Shown piece after piece: positions 12,637 to 22,232 of a DNA stretch of 33,608 nt. Every line of letters begins with the position of its first letter. Within the stretch, counting starts at the first letter, position 1. A program made the position numbers and the translations under genes. The notes under the pieces are model-generated. The model searched no databases. It was not told the origin of the DNA and saw only the letters and a program-made list of their open reading frames with translations. The DNA lies in the NCBI GenBank assembly GCA_027579435.1, contig JANBPK010001287.1, forward strand, positions 1 to 33,608, written 5' to 3'. This stretch comes from Candolleomyces eurysporus (Eukaryota > Basidiomycota > Agaricomycetes > Agaricales > Psathyrellaceae).

Positions 12637-13639
12637 GAACCTTCAAAATGACAGTGAGGTAGACAAATATGAAAGTTGTCCGAAATTGACCAAAGGACAA
12701 AGACGACAACTTTCAAACGGGACTTGGCGTAATTCTCGAGCTGGAAACTCAACAACTCAAAAGTCCTGGACACCAGCGAGTGCCGTGTTACTCAAATATG
12801 TTTATTGAAAGAGTCGTTTCATGCTTCGAGGGCAACGGCTCTCGCCGTGCATCGGCACGGGCAAACTCTAGTATAATTTTATGAAGACCGTCTCGAGACA
12901 TAGCCCAGACTTCGACACAAATTGTATGAAGTTAGACACATAAACGTGGAGTACTCCAACAATTTATGAAACTTACTGTACTAATTTTCGCGCCGTTCTC
13001 TCTATTATAGTAGACAGTCTCAGCTGTTCCGTCAGCGCGCACCGCGGCACCTTCTATCGATGAATGCTTCATATCGGCCGCTTCCGCTGTGGTGTATGCC
13101 GTGTAAGCCAGGGATGGTGTATATGCTCTTGTGCGTGATCTCAAATAATGTGCGGCGTTCACTTTACTGAGTACCGACCACGCATGCGTTAGAATTAAGG
13201 GAGGTTTGTATTTTGGATCCTACCAGCTTCCTGACCCAATCCCATGGGCCACGCTCTTAAGACTAGGGCGGTGTGTAAGGGCGCAACTTGCGGGGTTTTA
13301 GACCCAAAATCTAGGCTAATTCTCACAGCTCCTGAAGCCAGGGCGGGCCGCCACTTCGTAGGTTAATTCCTCATTGTCGGTATGCTTGGTCCATCCTTGT
13401 ATCATACTCACCCTTTCAACACGCCGATCTGATCAAAAATACTGGAAGCAAGCTCATTCTTTCAGTCTGATACAATAGCTACAAGGAAAACCATACTCGT
13501 CCCTTCCGAATGCTCCATTCATTGTAAGTGGGTCTAGCACGTTGAGAGTCACTTGGAAAGGTTCGTCCCACTAAGAAACATACTCTCACCTATCCCCAGA
13601 ACCCCTTGATGGGCCAACCCAATCTCTCTCACACCGTTC

Positions 13640-13921
13640 TCATGGACTCGGCGTAGCCGTAGCCGTAGTCGTAGTCGTAGTCACTATCGGCAGACAAGTG
13701 GCACTGACTTGTGGACACGGTAAATTCGGAATCGGAGTCGGCAATGGGACAAAAATCCGAGTGAAACCGCTTGGACATGTCGGATAGGTACATCTGCGGT
13801 GGAGTCCGCTGTTAGAGAGGGCAGAGGCTTGTGGTGCTGCGGCGATCTCGATTGCCGCGAGAGATAAAGGAGCGAGAGCGAACAAGAAGACGAGGGTGGT
13901 CGAGGTGAGTGACCTGAGCAT
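13640..13921 (-). CDS. Small secreted cysteine-containing protein (93 aa)
   Basis: Starting at the second in-frame ATG (13921), which places a clean signal peptide at the N-terminus (MLRSLTSTTLVFLFALAP, ending about residue 22), the frame encodes 93 residues without introns. A dibasic HRR site at about residue 45 sits directly before the first Cys (CTYPTC), so a Kex2-type protease could release a mature chain beginning with Cys. Four cysteines (two in CTYPTC, then PCP and TCL) could form two disulfides. The C-terminal tail is Thr/Ala-rich and encoded by GTAGTC/GTAGCC-like repeats. An earlier in-frame ATG at 14005 would bury the signal peptide and is less likely. No family recognised; an effector-like small secreted protein is possible. 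Confidence 0.55.
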   Translation of the reverse strand: MLRSLTSTTLVFLFALAPLSLAAIEIAAAPQASALSNSGLHRRCTYPTCPSGFTRIFVPLPTPIPNLPCPQVSATCLPIVTTTTTTATATPSP

Positions 13922-15032
13922 TTTGACGAAGCAAAGTGGAGGAGGCTTCCACGCAGTTGGATAAACGTACGAGTTGGCCGCTTTCCTTTTGTAGGGCCTG
14001 GGCACGATCTCGATGGCCGTGTGGCCGACGAGATATGTACTTCGATATCAATTCCCCCGGGCTGTGGTCAGAGGTACTGATGCCTGTATGAATGGACGAC
14101 GGACATTCACCGGCAATTCGACAACTTCTTAGTTCCCTTGGATGTCATTTAAGTTCAAAATCAAACCGAAGTAAGGCCTCAGGCCTCAGGCACCGGAGAG
14201 GAAGAGATCTCTAGAGATGCATGCTGCCGAAGGCAGTGGCATGCAGGGTCGATGTAGAAGAGACAAATTGCGGGCAAGAGCGAGGGATTATAGTGTAAAC
14301 TAGTGACTGTCAATGAATCATATGCATAGTGTGTTTGGACGCAGCGAAGGAAACCGTGAGTTCCACGAGGCAAGTGAGTGGCACTTACAGCAGTTGCATG
14401 ATATGTGCAGTTAGTTGTTCCGCAGTCCCTAGGTCGGGCCGTTGAACGGTAGAACACTCTTCACTGGACGCGCATCAGTAAAAAACCAGGCGACCGATAT
14501 GCCATCAGCGCGAGGGATTGCACATCGACTAACGACGTGCAACATCGAAACGGTGGAGGTCATATCGGGGTCGGTTCGCCGATCGCTGACGCATCGGATC
14601 GGCGTACCATATCGCACGCGCGCCGCATCCACATATGAGATCTCTTGCACAGGCCATACCTCAGGTACTTATTCCAAATTTCAGTATTAGCTCAAATTCG
14701 GATTTGCGGANCAAAGCTAGATTGAAAAAGATTCTATTCAAGTACGTACAGTAATTACATGATAAGAGGAACTAATACAGGTATCATACCCTAAAGCTAC
14801 TTCCCCAGTCGCAGCCTGAGCTCGTCGTCGATTGGGCTCATCCAACCGATATGAGTGGCGAGGTAATAGGACGTCAGCATGCCGAACCGCTGTAGCCGCC
14901 TTACCACTCAGACGCACCTCTCTACCCAACTAGAATCATAGCCGTGCCTCAGCCAAGCCCCGGCCCACCCGCCGCCACAAAAGTTCGAACCCGCCGGCGC
15001 ACCCAGACCGTTGCAGCGTTTGCTACAGGGTC

Positions 15033-15860
15033 CTAGACCACATTGAGGATCTGTGGAGCCAAATAAGCGCTGAGGGAGTCGCATATAACCCCCGGGGAAG
15101 GAGAGAGATGGGCGTAAAGATGGGGGGAGGGAAGAAAGAAAGGTTGGGGACTTCGAAAAGCAAGTCGCGTCACTTGTAGGCCTTTGCGTGGATNTCGACC
15201 AGCCCAGATACGCTGGGTTGAGATAAAGGTCGTGGGGGCGGGAGGATGGTGGTGGGTGGCCAGGTGGTTGTGTTGGGGGGACGAAGGATGTGTTAGGAGC
15301 GATGAGGAAGCTTCGGGGTCGTCAGCGGGAATCGTAAGACGTGTGCGCGAAGTGTCTGGCGAGGCTCGATGTCCCTGGAACGAAGAGAGGGCGTTATTAG
15401 GCAACATACCCTAGAGACTCAAACGATTGTGAAGAAGAGAAGGAGAGAAGGAAAGTAGAATATTCGAACTGGTATTGAGATTGGTAGAGGAAAGAAAGTT
15501 GCAAAAAAGATGAACTGGTAACGAATGGAAAGTCGGAACACGAGAATTGAAGATGTCCATACGAGCAAAAGAAGGACGAAATAGCAACAATGAAAATGAG
15601 AAAACCACAACTTGTGATTGAAGCTCGAGTGAAACAAAACAAAAACCAAAGGAAAACTCACCTGCTCAGTGTTCAACTTCCCCCAAACCATACTGAACTC
15701 CCGTCCAAGCACGAAATTCGGGAGCGTGATCAACAGGAGCCCAACATGAGAATCAGGAGGGTTACAAGTCGACCAAGGAAGGATCGTGGGGTTATTTCGC
15801 CGTAGCCTGCTGTCGTTGTCGTTGTAAGAGCCAGAGAGTGAGCGCAATGAATATTTTGCT
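15033..15860 (-). pseudogene. Remnant of a Kv-type potassium channel: pore, S6 and C-terminal tail
   Basis: On the minus strand near 15796-15810 the reading TAGYGEITPRSFLGR matches the selectivity filter and following helix of fungal voltage-gated K+ channels (usual filter TVGYG). It continues into an S6-like stretch ending LPNFVLGREFSMVWG. A single-base frameshift near 15745-15752 separates the filter frame from the S6 frame. A possible intron (15661-15411, 251 bp, unusually long here) leads to a Ser/Pro-rich tail ending at 15033. No S1-S5 segments can be found upstream, and the filter Val is replaced by Ala. It is therefore called a truncated, decayed copy. Confidence 0.6.
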
Positions 15861-15869
15861 CGCCAAGCT

Positions 15870-18035
15870 CAAGAACACAAGCAAAACACCGTGAGTGAAC
15901 AATCAGATTGTAAACGAGAGATGGAGAGTTTCTCACCGAGGTTGAAACGAGGTGCGAAGAGAAATCGGTCTCGATGCACTTGGCTCGAAATCGCGCCACC
16001 AGCACCAGGCGACGTAGGCAAAGTCAGTCGAGGTACCCTGGCCCTTCGACGTAAATTCTCGATTCAACCGTCACAGGTTCAATGGCACTCGAAGGGTTGC
16101 CTACCATCGCTCGTAACAAGTGGCCTCGACTCCACCTCCGCCGCCGACAACGAAGGAGGTCGGTGGGTCAGGCGACAAGTTGAGCAGGCATGATTTGGAT
16201 CCGAGTTGTTTGCTTCCTGGTGATACTGTTCCTTCCCCCTTTTCCCCCTTTCCCCCTTTCCCCTTCCCTTTCCCCTTCCTCTACCTCCTCCTTCTCATTC
16301 CTTGAGCCTATTATCGTCTTCACCACTACCCTCACGATCGTGTTTGTCCGCAAGCTCGAATCGATCCCATCCATCCGATCTCAAGCTTGCCTCAGCTCAT
16401 CTGACTGCTGCACAATGTCGAACTGATCTGCCAGCATACAAGGTCTATTCCACGAGCTCCATGGTATGCGTTGCTCTGGCGTGGTTGTTGCAGCTATAGA
16501 CGGGGGCGAATAAGGATGAAGGGGCGATAACAAAACAGGTGGGGGTGTAAGATGAGGTGGCGGTGGTAGAAACAAGTAGACCGAAGGCAGAGATGGCGAT
16601 GAATGCTCAGGTGGGGTCAGCGACTTGCTTCGAGTGAGGCGATGGAGGAGCGTTTTGCCATGAGAAGCGGCCCATGATGCGCTTGAAGTAGCCCTACAGA
16701 TAGTTCATAATCAACGAAACGAGAAGAATAAGAGAAGAGGATGCGAGGGAGAGGAGGGACGTACGAGACAGATTTCATCGATATCCTGGACTCGCAATGA
16801 TACTACTATCCCGTCGATGTATACAGGCCATAAGCAACCTAAGCGTGTACAGAGAAAGGGTATGTGCACCTTGAGGAACGTAAAGTCGTCACTGCTTTAC
16901 CCTAACCCACCCTTCATTGCGAACCGCACCCACCGTGCCGGGTCATCTCAATCCATCATCATTTTGGAAAGGTATTGAATGCGTTATCCTGGATTTCTGA
17001 CCTCCCTCCTCTCTTCTCGAGAGAAAAACTCGGTCGATCCTCAAGGGGGTATGCAGAGCTTTCCGATTGGTAAAGAGCATATCGAATAAGAGGAGGATCA
17101 GTAGCGAGTTGCAAGGTAGGCCACCAAACCCATGACGGACGAACGATAGCAAGCGATGGCAAAAAGAGTATGTTGCTTGTGTTGTCCCATCAGTAGCTGC
17201 TGCCAAACAGTGGGCAAAGTGATGGCAAGCTGGAGTCTCAACACCTGGCCGTCGTGGTCACACTGTGTCCACTGGGACTGGGAGGTAGCGGGCTCCCTGT
17301 AAGGTAGCTCAAATGGCCGAAAGCAATCGGTCCGAGCGGGTTTATGGGGATAGATTAAAAGTGCTAGCTCGGACATCAGCTGGGTGGCCATGCATCCCAT
17401 GATCTCTTGCTCTAAAGGACCAGTACGATGAGAGGGTGCCTAATTCACCCCACCCTCCCACTCGACAGCACTTTCCACCGAGCTCGCAGGCTCAGCACAC
17501 CCTCACGACGAAGGTCGCGAACCAATATCAAGGTCAATCTGCGGGAACAATAATCGCACTGTGGCGGCTGGCGCACAGGCCGGATGCCTTCTCCTTTCGG
17601 GCCTTTCATACCATCTCCACTGGCGACATCGATACCCGAATTCAACCGAGCCCGCTGTTTGAAGTTACCTGGACCCTGTCTGATTGCTAGGTTTCCTAGG
17701 TTCAGGTGCATGATGACAAAAATGGAAGGACGAGACTGATGAACGTGTCGGCAATGACGACGAGAGCGACGAGAGAGGACTATCCAAGGGACATAATTGA
17801 CTAAAGCCTTATTGTAAGTAGATACAGTAGCAACTATATATACTAAAAGTCCGTGGAGTAAAGAATAGGAGTTTGCAAGACATATGATGAAATTATGGAG
17901 TGATGAGAGTATCGAATATCGAACTTGACTAGTAATACTTGACACATGAATCTGTCAGATAGACAATACCCCTATATGTATGTCTGTGCTCGTAAACAGA
18001 TCGCTTGACTTGCGATTAATGATCTAACATAGCGC
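15870..18035. other. Gene-poor stretch of unit A
   Basis: Matched by 26170-28096 in unit B. It includes a T/C-only tract (16228-16295) and short frames such as 17400-17098 (minus) with no recognisable motif; the counterpart in B is interrupted, arguing against a gene. Confidence 0.5.
16228..16295. repeat. Polypyrimidine low-complexity tract
   Basis: Nearly pure C/T sequence with repeated TTTCCCCC blocks; a shorter version is found near 26570-26615 in unit B, indicating length change after duplication. Confidence 0.7.
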
Positions 18036-19842
18036 CTACACGAGTGGAGCGTGCTTGAGATTCTTGCGCAGGATAATGTCCTTGACTGTAAAGGACGGAA
18101 ACGAATGGTGAGCAAAACAAAGACAGCTTAAATGAGACGGTGACGCACCAGTCGAGATAAAAATCGTAACAGCTTTGAGATCCTGCAGCAAGAAAGAAAG
18201 TGGAGTTCAGAGAGGTGAGACGCCGATGGAGGGAAGTGCTTGCAACACGCACCACAGTGGAAACTGAGTGGATATGGAGAGAACCTCCTTTACGTACGTC
18301 ATCCTTAGCTATGTCCCTGAACTTGTCTCTAACATCTAGACTCTAAGCTCAGCGGGCGCAGAGGTGACTGAAACAAACATGAGCTTACATTTTAAAACCG
18401 TCCCAGAATCGTTACTTCGGTCTCCATAACTAGGGAGATAGTTTTTGACCTTGACACCTCTTACAAGCTTGCGTTGGAGCGAATCGCATTTGGTCAGAAA
18501 GAGTACAAGGCCGGATTCGCTGAGTAACCAGGACCTGCAGACCTCGCGCCAGAGGAGGAGGGAGTTTTCCAATCGGTTGACGCTCGGGTCCTCCAGTAAA
18601 CGCTCGTCGAAACCTGAGATGGCTGGGCGAAGCATTAGCTACAGCACTGGAGCTCAAGTGGAATTAATGATACGTACAGGCAACTTTATGGTTTGAAACA
18701 ACAGTGAGATAGACGCAAGGGAGGAGAGACGCTGATCCACTCACAAAATACAACAGTATCCACCCCTTCAAAGTACGGCATCCATGTGGGTCGTGCCGTC
18801 CTCCAACTTGCAATATCATACAAACACATGTCTTCGCCAGGCGTACGCCCAATAATCATCGCTCCATCGAGCTTTATCCGGTACTCTTGGATACCGATTC
18901 TTGAGCGAACATGCGCGACGTCTTCATTAGATGGTACGTAGCCGCGAGAGGCGATCCGGTTTAGATCTTCTAGAAGACTGTGAGATACGCCAATGAGTAA
19001 GAACATGGTAACAGCGTCGAAGAGAAAACCAATATCGGAGGAAGGCACTTACCCTCTAATTCGATCTTCCTCTTTCTCGGTACTGAATTCACCGTCTTAT
19101 CCGTCCATAGGATTGTGATATCCTCTTGACGGCAAGCTATTAAGACGGTCGCTTCTTCACTCTCCTTTCCAGCATCACAGTGAGAGTTTGCGTCAAGATG
19201 CTACTATCGTCGCCGGCTGGGATATCGCCACCATTGCTAGTACCAGGAGATGATGATTCGAGTCTACCTGAGGGTGCGGCGTCTGAACAAGATGGCATAT
19301 CAAAAGGATACTCGGTCGCCACATTCGAGTGAGCGTCGTCCAGAGGAGATTCCACAAGAGCTTCGCCGTCCAATTCGGACCGCAATGCATCAAGGATCGC
19401 CACAACCGCTTCGAAAATCTTGAGTAGAATCACGGATTTGCACTTTGCCAGCTCTGCGTTCCATTCTTCTTGGGCAAATCTCATTCGCAGATCTGTAGAA
19501 CCAATGAGAGTCGACATCGGTCGGTATGACTGGGAGTGATAGAAGGCGTACTCACGATTGACCATATCTAGCCTCCCTGCGAAAAGATGTGGTTCAGGAG
19601 ATGCCAGTGAACATCTGAGTAAGAAAGCGCGACGTACCGCTTTCAGAGTCCCCAATGAACACCGCCTTCAGTTCGTTTCTCCTCGTTCTCTCCGTCCTCA
19701 GCTCCAGGTCAATCTCATCGCTCCTCTTCTTGGCCTCGGCCTCACGAGCTTCACGCGTAGCACGCTCAGTAGGAGTCTCGTTCACGGGTGGCTTCAGGGA
19801 GACGACAAAGGGATTGTCCCCATGATCTGTGTCTTCTGCCAT
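18036..19842 (-). pseudogene. G-protein alpha-like gene, copy A, broken by an 85-bp deletion
   Basis: Same exon order as copy B: start at 19842 with KAVFIGDSESG at the end of exon 1, then RLDMV, the helical-domain block LRMRFAQEEWNAELAKC, LEDLNRIASRGYVPS, a 6-nt micro-exon (18678-18683), FLTKCDSLQRK, and the C-terminus VKDIILRKNLKHAPLV with TAG at 18036. Compared with copy B, 85 bp are missing near 19195 in the middle of the large exon. This removes the RLSPI segment and shifts the frame, so the reading ends at a stop near 19140. Everything downstream of the lesion is still readable in its own frame, so the break is probably recent. Confidence 0.8.
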
Positions 19843-20285
19843 GCCAGGATGACGTGTCCAGCTCTATGCCCGAGGTACGGACAATTTAAAAGAGCGCTTG
19901 GGCTATCCAGTGGCGAGAGATCCTTTGGTCTGATAGTCTTGCTGTCCGAGGCTTACAAGCTGGGATGAGGGCAAGGGACGGTTTGACATTTGGAACGCCC
20001 CAGCGAGTTTCCTGTCCGCAATGATAGACGCTCAGGAATTTTGGGCCTCAACTCCAGACTCACGGATCAAATCGGACGCTATGCAATCGGCCCTGGCAAC
20101 CTCGTATAAACAATCTCTTCCAACAAAGGGCAAGGATGCTTTAGGAGGCTCCGAAATTGCCTTGATCGTCAGAAAAGACTTCGAAATCTGATGAGGGAAC
20201 GTGAGCTGCGAGGCAGGCATTAGTGTGCGGTCGGGGAGTAAGCTTCGAGTATGAACATAGATGCAAATCTGAATGTATACGTACC
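19843..20285. other. Region upstream of G-alpha copy A with a conserved plus-strand reading
   Basis: A plus-strand frame near 19985-20190 contains FDIWNAPASFLSAMIDAQEF and ends VRKDFEI-stop; in unit B the equivalent starts SDIWNAPASF but is frameshifted by a 10-bp deletion near 30308. It may be an exon of a lost gene. No family recognised and the strand is not certain. Confidence 0.3.
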
Positions 20286-20697
20286 TCACATTGCCCTCTT
20301 GCCTTGCTTATAGGTTTCACCTGCCCGCATCACCTCCAGCTTCAAGTTTACTGACCCATAGGGGCCATGCGGAGGCATTCTGATCTCAAGTCAAGGTCAT
20401 AGATGATGCTTAACCAATCAGGCGGCGTGCCATGACTTACATTCATGGAGTTCGGCATCCATTTTCCACCCACTTCCGATCCCTCTCGGTGGAGCCATTT
20501 CATAATACCCTCCGCGCTTTGGCAAAGCCAACTCCCATTTACGCGATGTAAAACCAAAAGGTGGGGCTCAGAGAGGCTCATCCGACTCACCCTCGGTTCC
20601 AGTGCACATATACGTCGTTCGCCATTCATGGGAGAGCGTGTTCTCATCCGAAAGATATGTATACCTCGTCAAGAGCTGAAAGATCAGATGTTGCCAT
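20286..20697 (-). pseudogene. Decayed unrecognised gene, copy A
   Basis: From an ATG at 20697 the minus strand reads MATSDLSALDE, later GYYEMAPPRGIGSGWKMDAE, then TPPDWLSIIYDLDL, and finally VNLKLEVMRAGETYKQGKRA with TGA at 20286. These pieces lie in different frames. A stop interrupts the reading near 20577, and one base is missing relative to copy B near 20360. I do not recognise the family; the ancestral product was probably a compact protein of roughly 120 residues. Confidence 0.45.
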
Positions 20698-20869
20698 CTT
20701 TAACTTGTCTGTCACCGCCGCATGTACTTACGAGAGATAGATACGATTCAGTAAGAAACACAATCTAGGATTTGAACCCCCATTGACTAAGGCTCTGTAT
20801 GGGATGGTACAGAGGTTTGGAGGATGTAACAAGCGTGCGTCCGGATATATCCATCTCTTAGGCAGAATC

Positions 20870-21326
20870 TCATCTCTCCCCTGCATTCTCAACTCATTCA
20901 ATGCGTTAAATCCTGTCTGTATAGTCGCTAAGTAGTTGCAATCATGATGGATAGTAGGCTCGGCTACTTCTTTCCAACCACCAACATTCAGTGGATGGAC
21001 AAACGAACATATGAGCGTCCCAAATTGGATACTGCCTTGTTCGAGGTGCAGGGATCGAGGAGTTGATTCAATTTACTTTGAATTTTGCTATAGGAGGCGG
21101 GATGGGAAGGGTTAACGTCAGGAACAGCTTTCTTTGCCACACCTTTTCGAGGAAATAAAAATGATCCTTGCCAAATACAGGAAGGCGGTATATATTCTGG
21201 GCTTGAGAGACGAACCAGAATCAACAATCAACCTCTACTCTCCCGAAAAGCAACTACAGTCTCTATATCTCGAAGCCGACCCTCTCTGCCCCTCCACCCC
21301 ACTACCTTGCATACCTCAATAACACC
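20870..21326 (+). promoter_or_regulatory. Conserved promoter region of peptide gene 1
   Basis: About 450 bp upstream of the ATG is strongly conserved in all three peptide genes, starting around TATAGTCGCTAAGTAG (20920). It contains TATATATT at 21189-21196, 131 bp before the ATG, and a second TA-rich element CTATAT about 60 bp before the ATG. Which one sets the start of transcription is not known. Confidence 0.55.
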
Positions 21327-21540
21327 ATGCAGTTCGCCCGCATCGTCTTTGCTGCCGTCCTCGCTGCCTTCGCTGGTACGCCCTTCGTCCAATTCGCCTT
21401 TGAGCGTGGACCTTGGTTCATGGACTGATTTTGTGCAATTGATAGGCTCACCGTTGGTTATTGCGTCGCCCGTTCCTGCACCGGCGCCTGTTGCAGAGGC
21501 GCAACCCCAGGCTTGCCAGATCTTGAACTCCTGTGGCTAA
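21327..21540 (+). CDS. Secreted peptide precursor 1, predicted mature octapeptide CQILNSCG
   Basis: Two exons, 21327-21375 and 21446-21540, with a 70-bp GTACGC..TAG intron that splits a Gly codon; 47 residues. Residues 1-23 form a signal peptide with small residues at -3/-1 (VIA). Residues 24-39 are eight dipeptides: SP, VP, AP, AP, VA, EA, QP, QA. Residues 40-47 are CQILNSCG. There is no dibasic Kex2 site. By analogy to yeast alpha-factor (Ste13) and promelittin, a dipeptidyl aminopeptidase could remove the ladder and stop at Cys-Gln, leaving an octapeptide with a possible Cys1-Cys7 disulfide. It is not a CaaX lipopeptide pheromone (ends Cys-Gly). Role unknown; a signal, defence or effector peptide are all possible. 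No mature-peptide data support this; it is read from sequence. Confidence 0.8.
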
Positions 21541-21542
21541 AC

Positions 21543-21593
21543 GTGAGTTTACATCTGCTCCGTTTAAGTGTACACACGAACTCATGGAAACAG
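21543..21593 (+). other. Putative 3'-UTR intron of peptide gene 1
   Basis: GTGAGT starts two bases after the stop codon and a CAG acceptor lies 51 bp on. The same arrangement is kept after peptide gene 2 (31712-31762) and gene 3 (33019-33068). Confidence 0.5.
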
Positions 21594-21856
21594 ACTCAGA
21601 GTCACTCGGTAGATTTAACACCTAGCATTCTCGATCTATCTTCTACAACATTTTATAGATCGCCATTCTTCTCTCACCGTCATCTTTAGTACTTCTCGGG
21701 TTTCATTTTTGGGCTATTTGTCACGTCTCCATTTTTCTTTGTGGTTCGCTTTCGACCTACCGTAATCATCCTATCGCTATCTTGGCATGTTATCATTGTT
21801 CGCTCCACCATTACATATGCATGTCAAATTTAGGAACAAGGTTCATCACTGACAGC

Positions 21857-22102
21857 TCAAGGTAAGGTTAGGCATTCGCCAAGTGAGCATCTTCCCAGTG
21901 ACGGATAGACAGTATGTCCCCATGGTCGGTTGATGACATCGTCTGTTGTCCATGACTCTCCTTCGCACCATCGAGGCCATTGTTCCGCAGCTGGAATGAA
22001 CACCAAGGGGATCAGGTCTTGATTTTGTAGCATGCAGGACACAGTCAAAGAACTGATCGAAGCCATCTCATTCATAATAAATCGCTGTAAGAGAAGATAC
22101 AA
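21857..22102 (-). other. Short frame downstream of UPO-3, counterpart of 8104-8322
   Basis: The same reading with GESWTTDDVINRPWGH; the frame is open in both copies with a Tyr/Cys change near the end. Too short and too recently duplicated to judge selection. Confidence 0.25.
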
Positions 22103-22232
22103 ATCGGATAAATGACTAGATTAAGTGCGAAATTACACGATTTGCAACAGATACTTGACGGGAACCACGATAAAGCAATGGAACAAGAGTTTAAGATACA
22201 CGTAGTGCTAATCACTTGAAAGAAACTGAAAT

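Larger units (their letters stand above)
12637..15869. other. 3.2-kb block present only in unit A
   Basis: Unit B goes from the counterpart of 12636 to the counterpart of 15870 with only about ten unmatched bases. The block contains a small secreted protein gene (13640-13921), a potassium-channel remnant (15033-15860) and a possible two-exon fragment on the minus strand (13165-12977 joined to 12909-12868) of unknown identity. A short hairpin-like repeat around GCATGC lies near 14220-14245. Whether it was lost from B or gained by A cannot be decided from this window. Confidence 0.75.
8032..21784. repeat. Segmental tandem duplication, unit A (13.8 kb)
   Basis: From 8032 to 21784 the sequence is matched in the same order and orientation by 21785-31953. 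Visible anchors are UPO-2/UPO-3, a conserved block with CTACCTACCTACC, the G-alpha genes and the peptide genes. Unit A is longer mainly because of a 3.2-kb block (12637-15869) and a 236-bp block (17709-17944). At the internal junction near 21783 the flank of the peptide gene (CGCTATCTT) runs straight into the sequence that begins unit A at 8032. Confidence 0.9.

Noticed and set aside
17098..17400. 100-codon minus-strand frame as a gene
   Set aside because: The counterpart in unit B contains stops and no motif or signal peptide is visible.
21514..21540. Octapeptide as an oxytocin/vasopressin homologue
   Set aside because: Only the Cys-ring-Gly outline is similar; ring size and residues differ and there is no neurophysin-like domain. 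Any likeness is superficial.
21327..21540. Mating pheromone precursor of the basidiomycete CaaX type
   Set aside because: The precursor has a secretory signal peptide and ends Cys-Gly rather than a CaaX box, so it would not be farnesylated.
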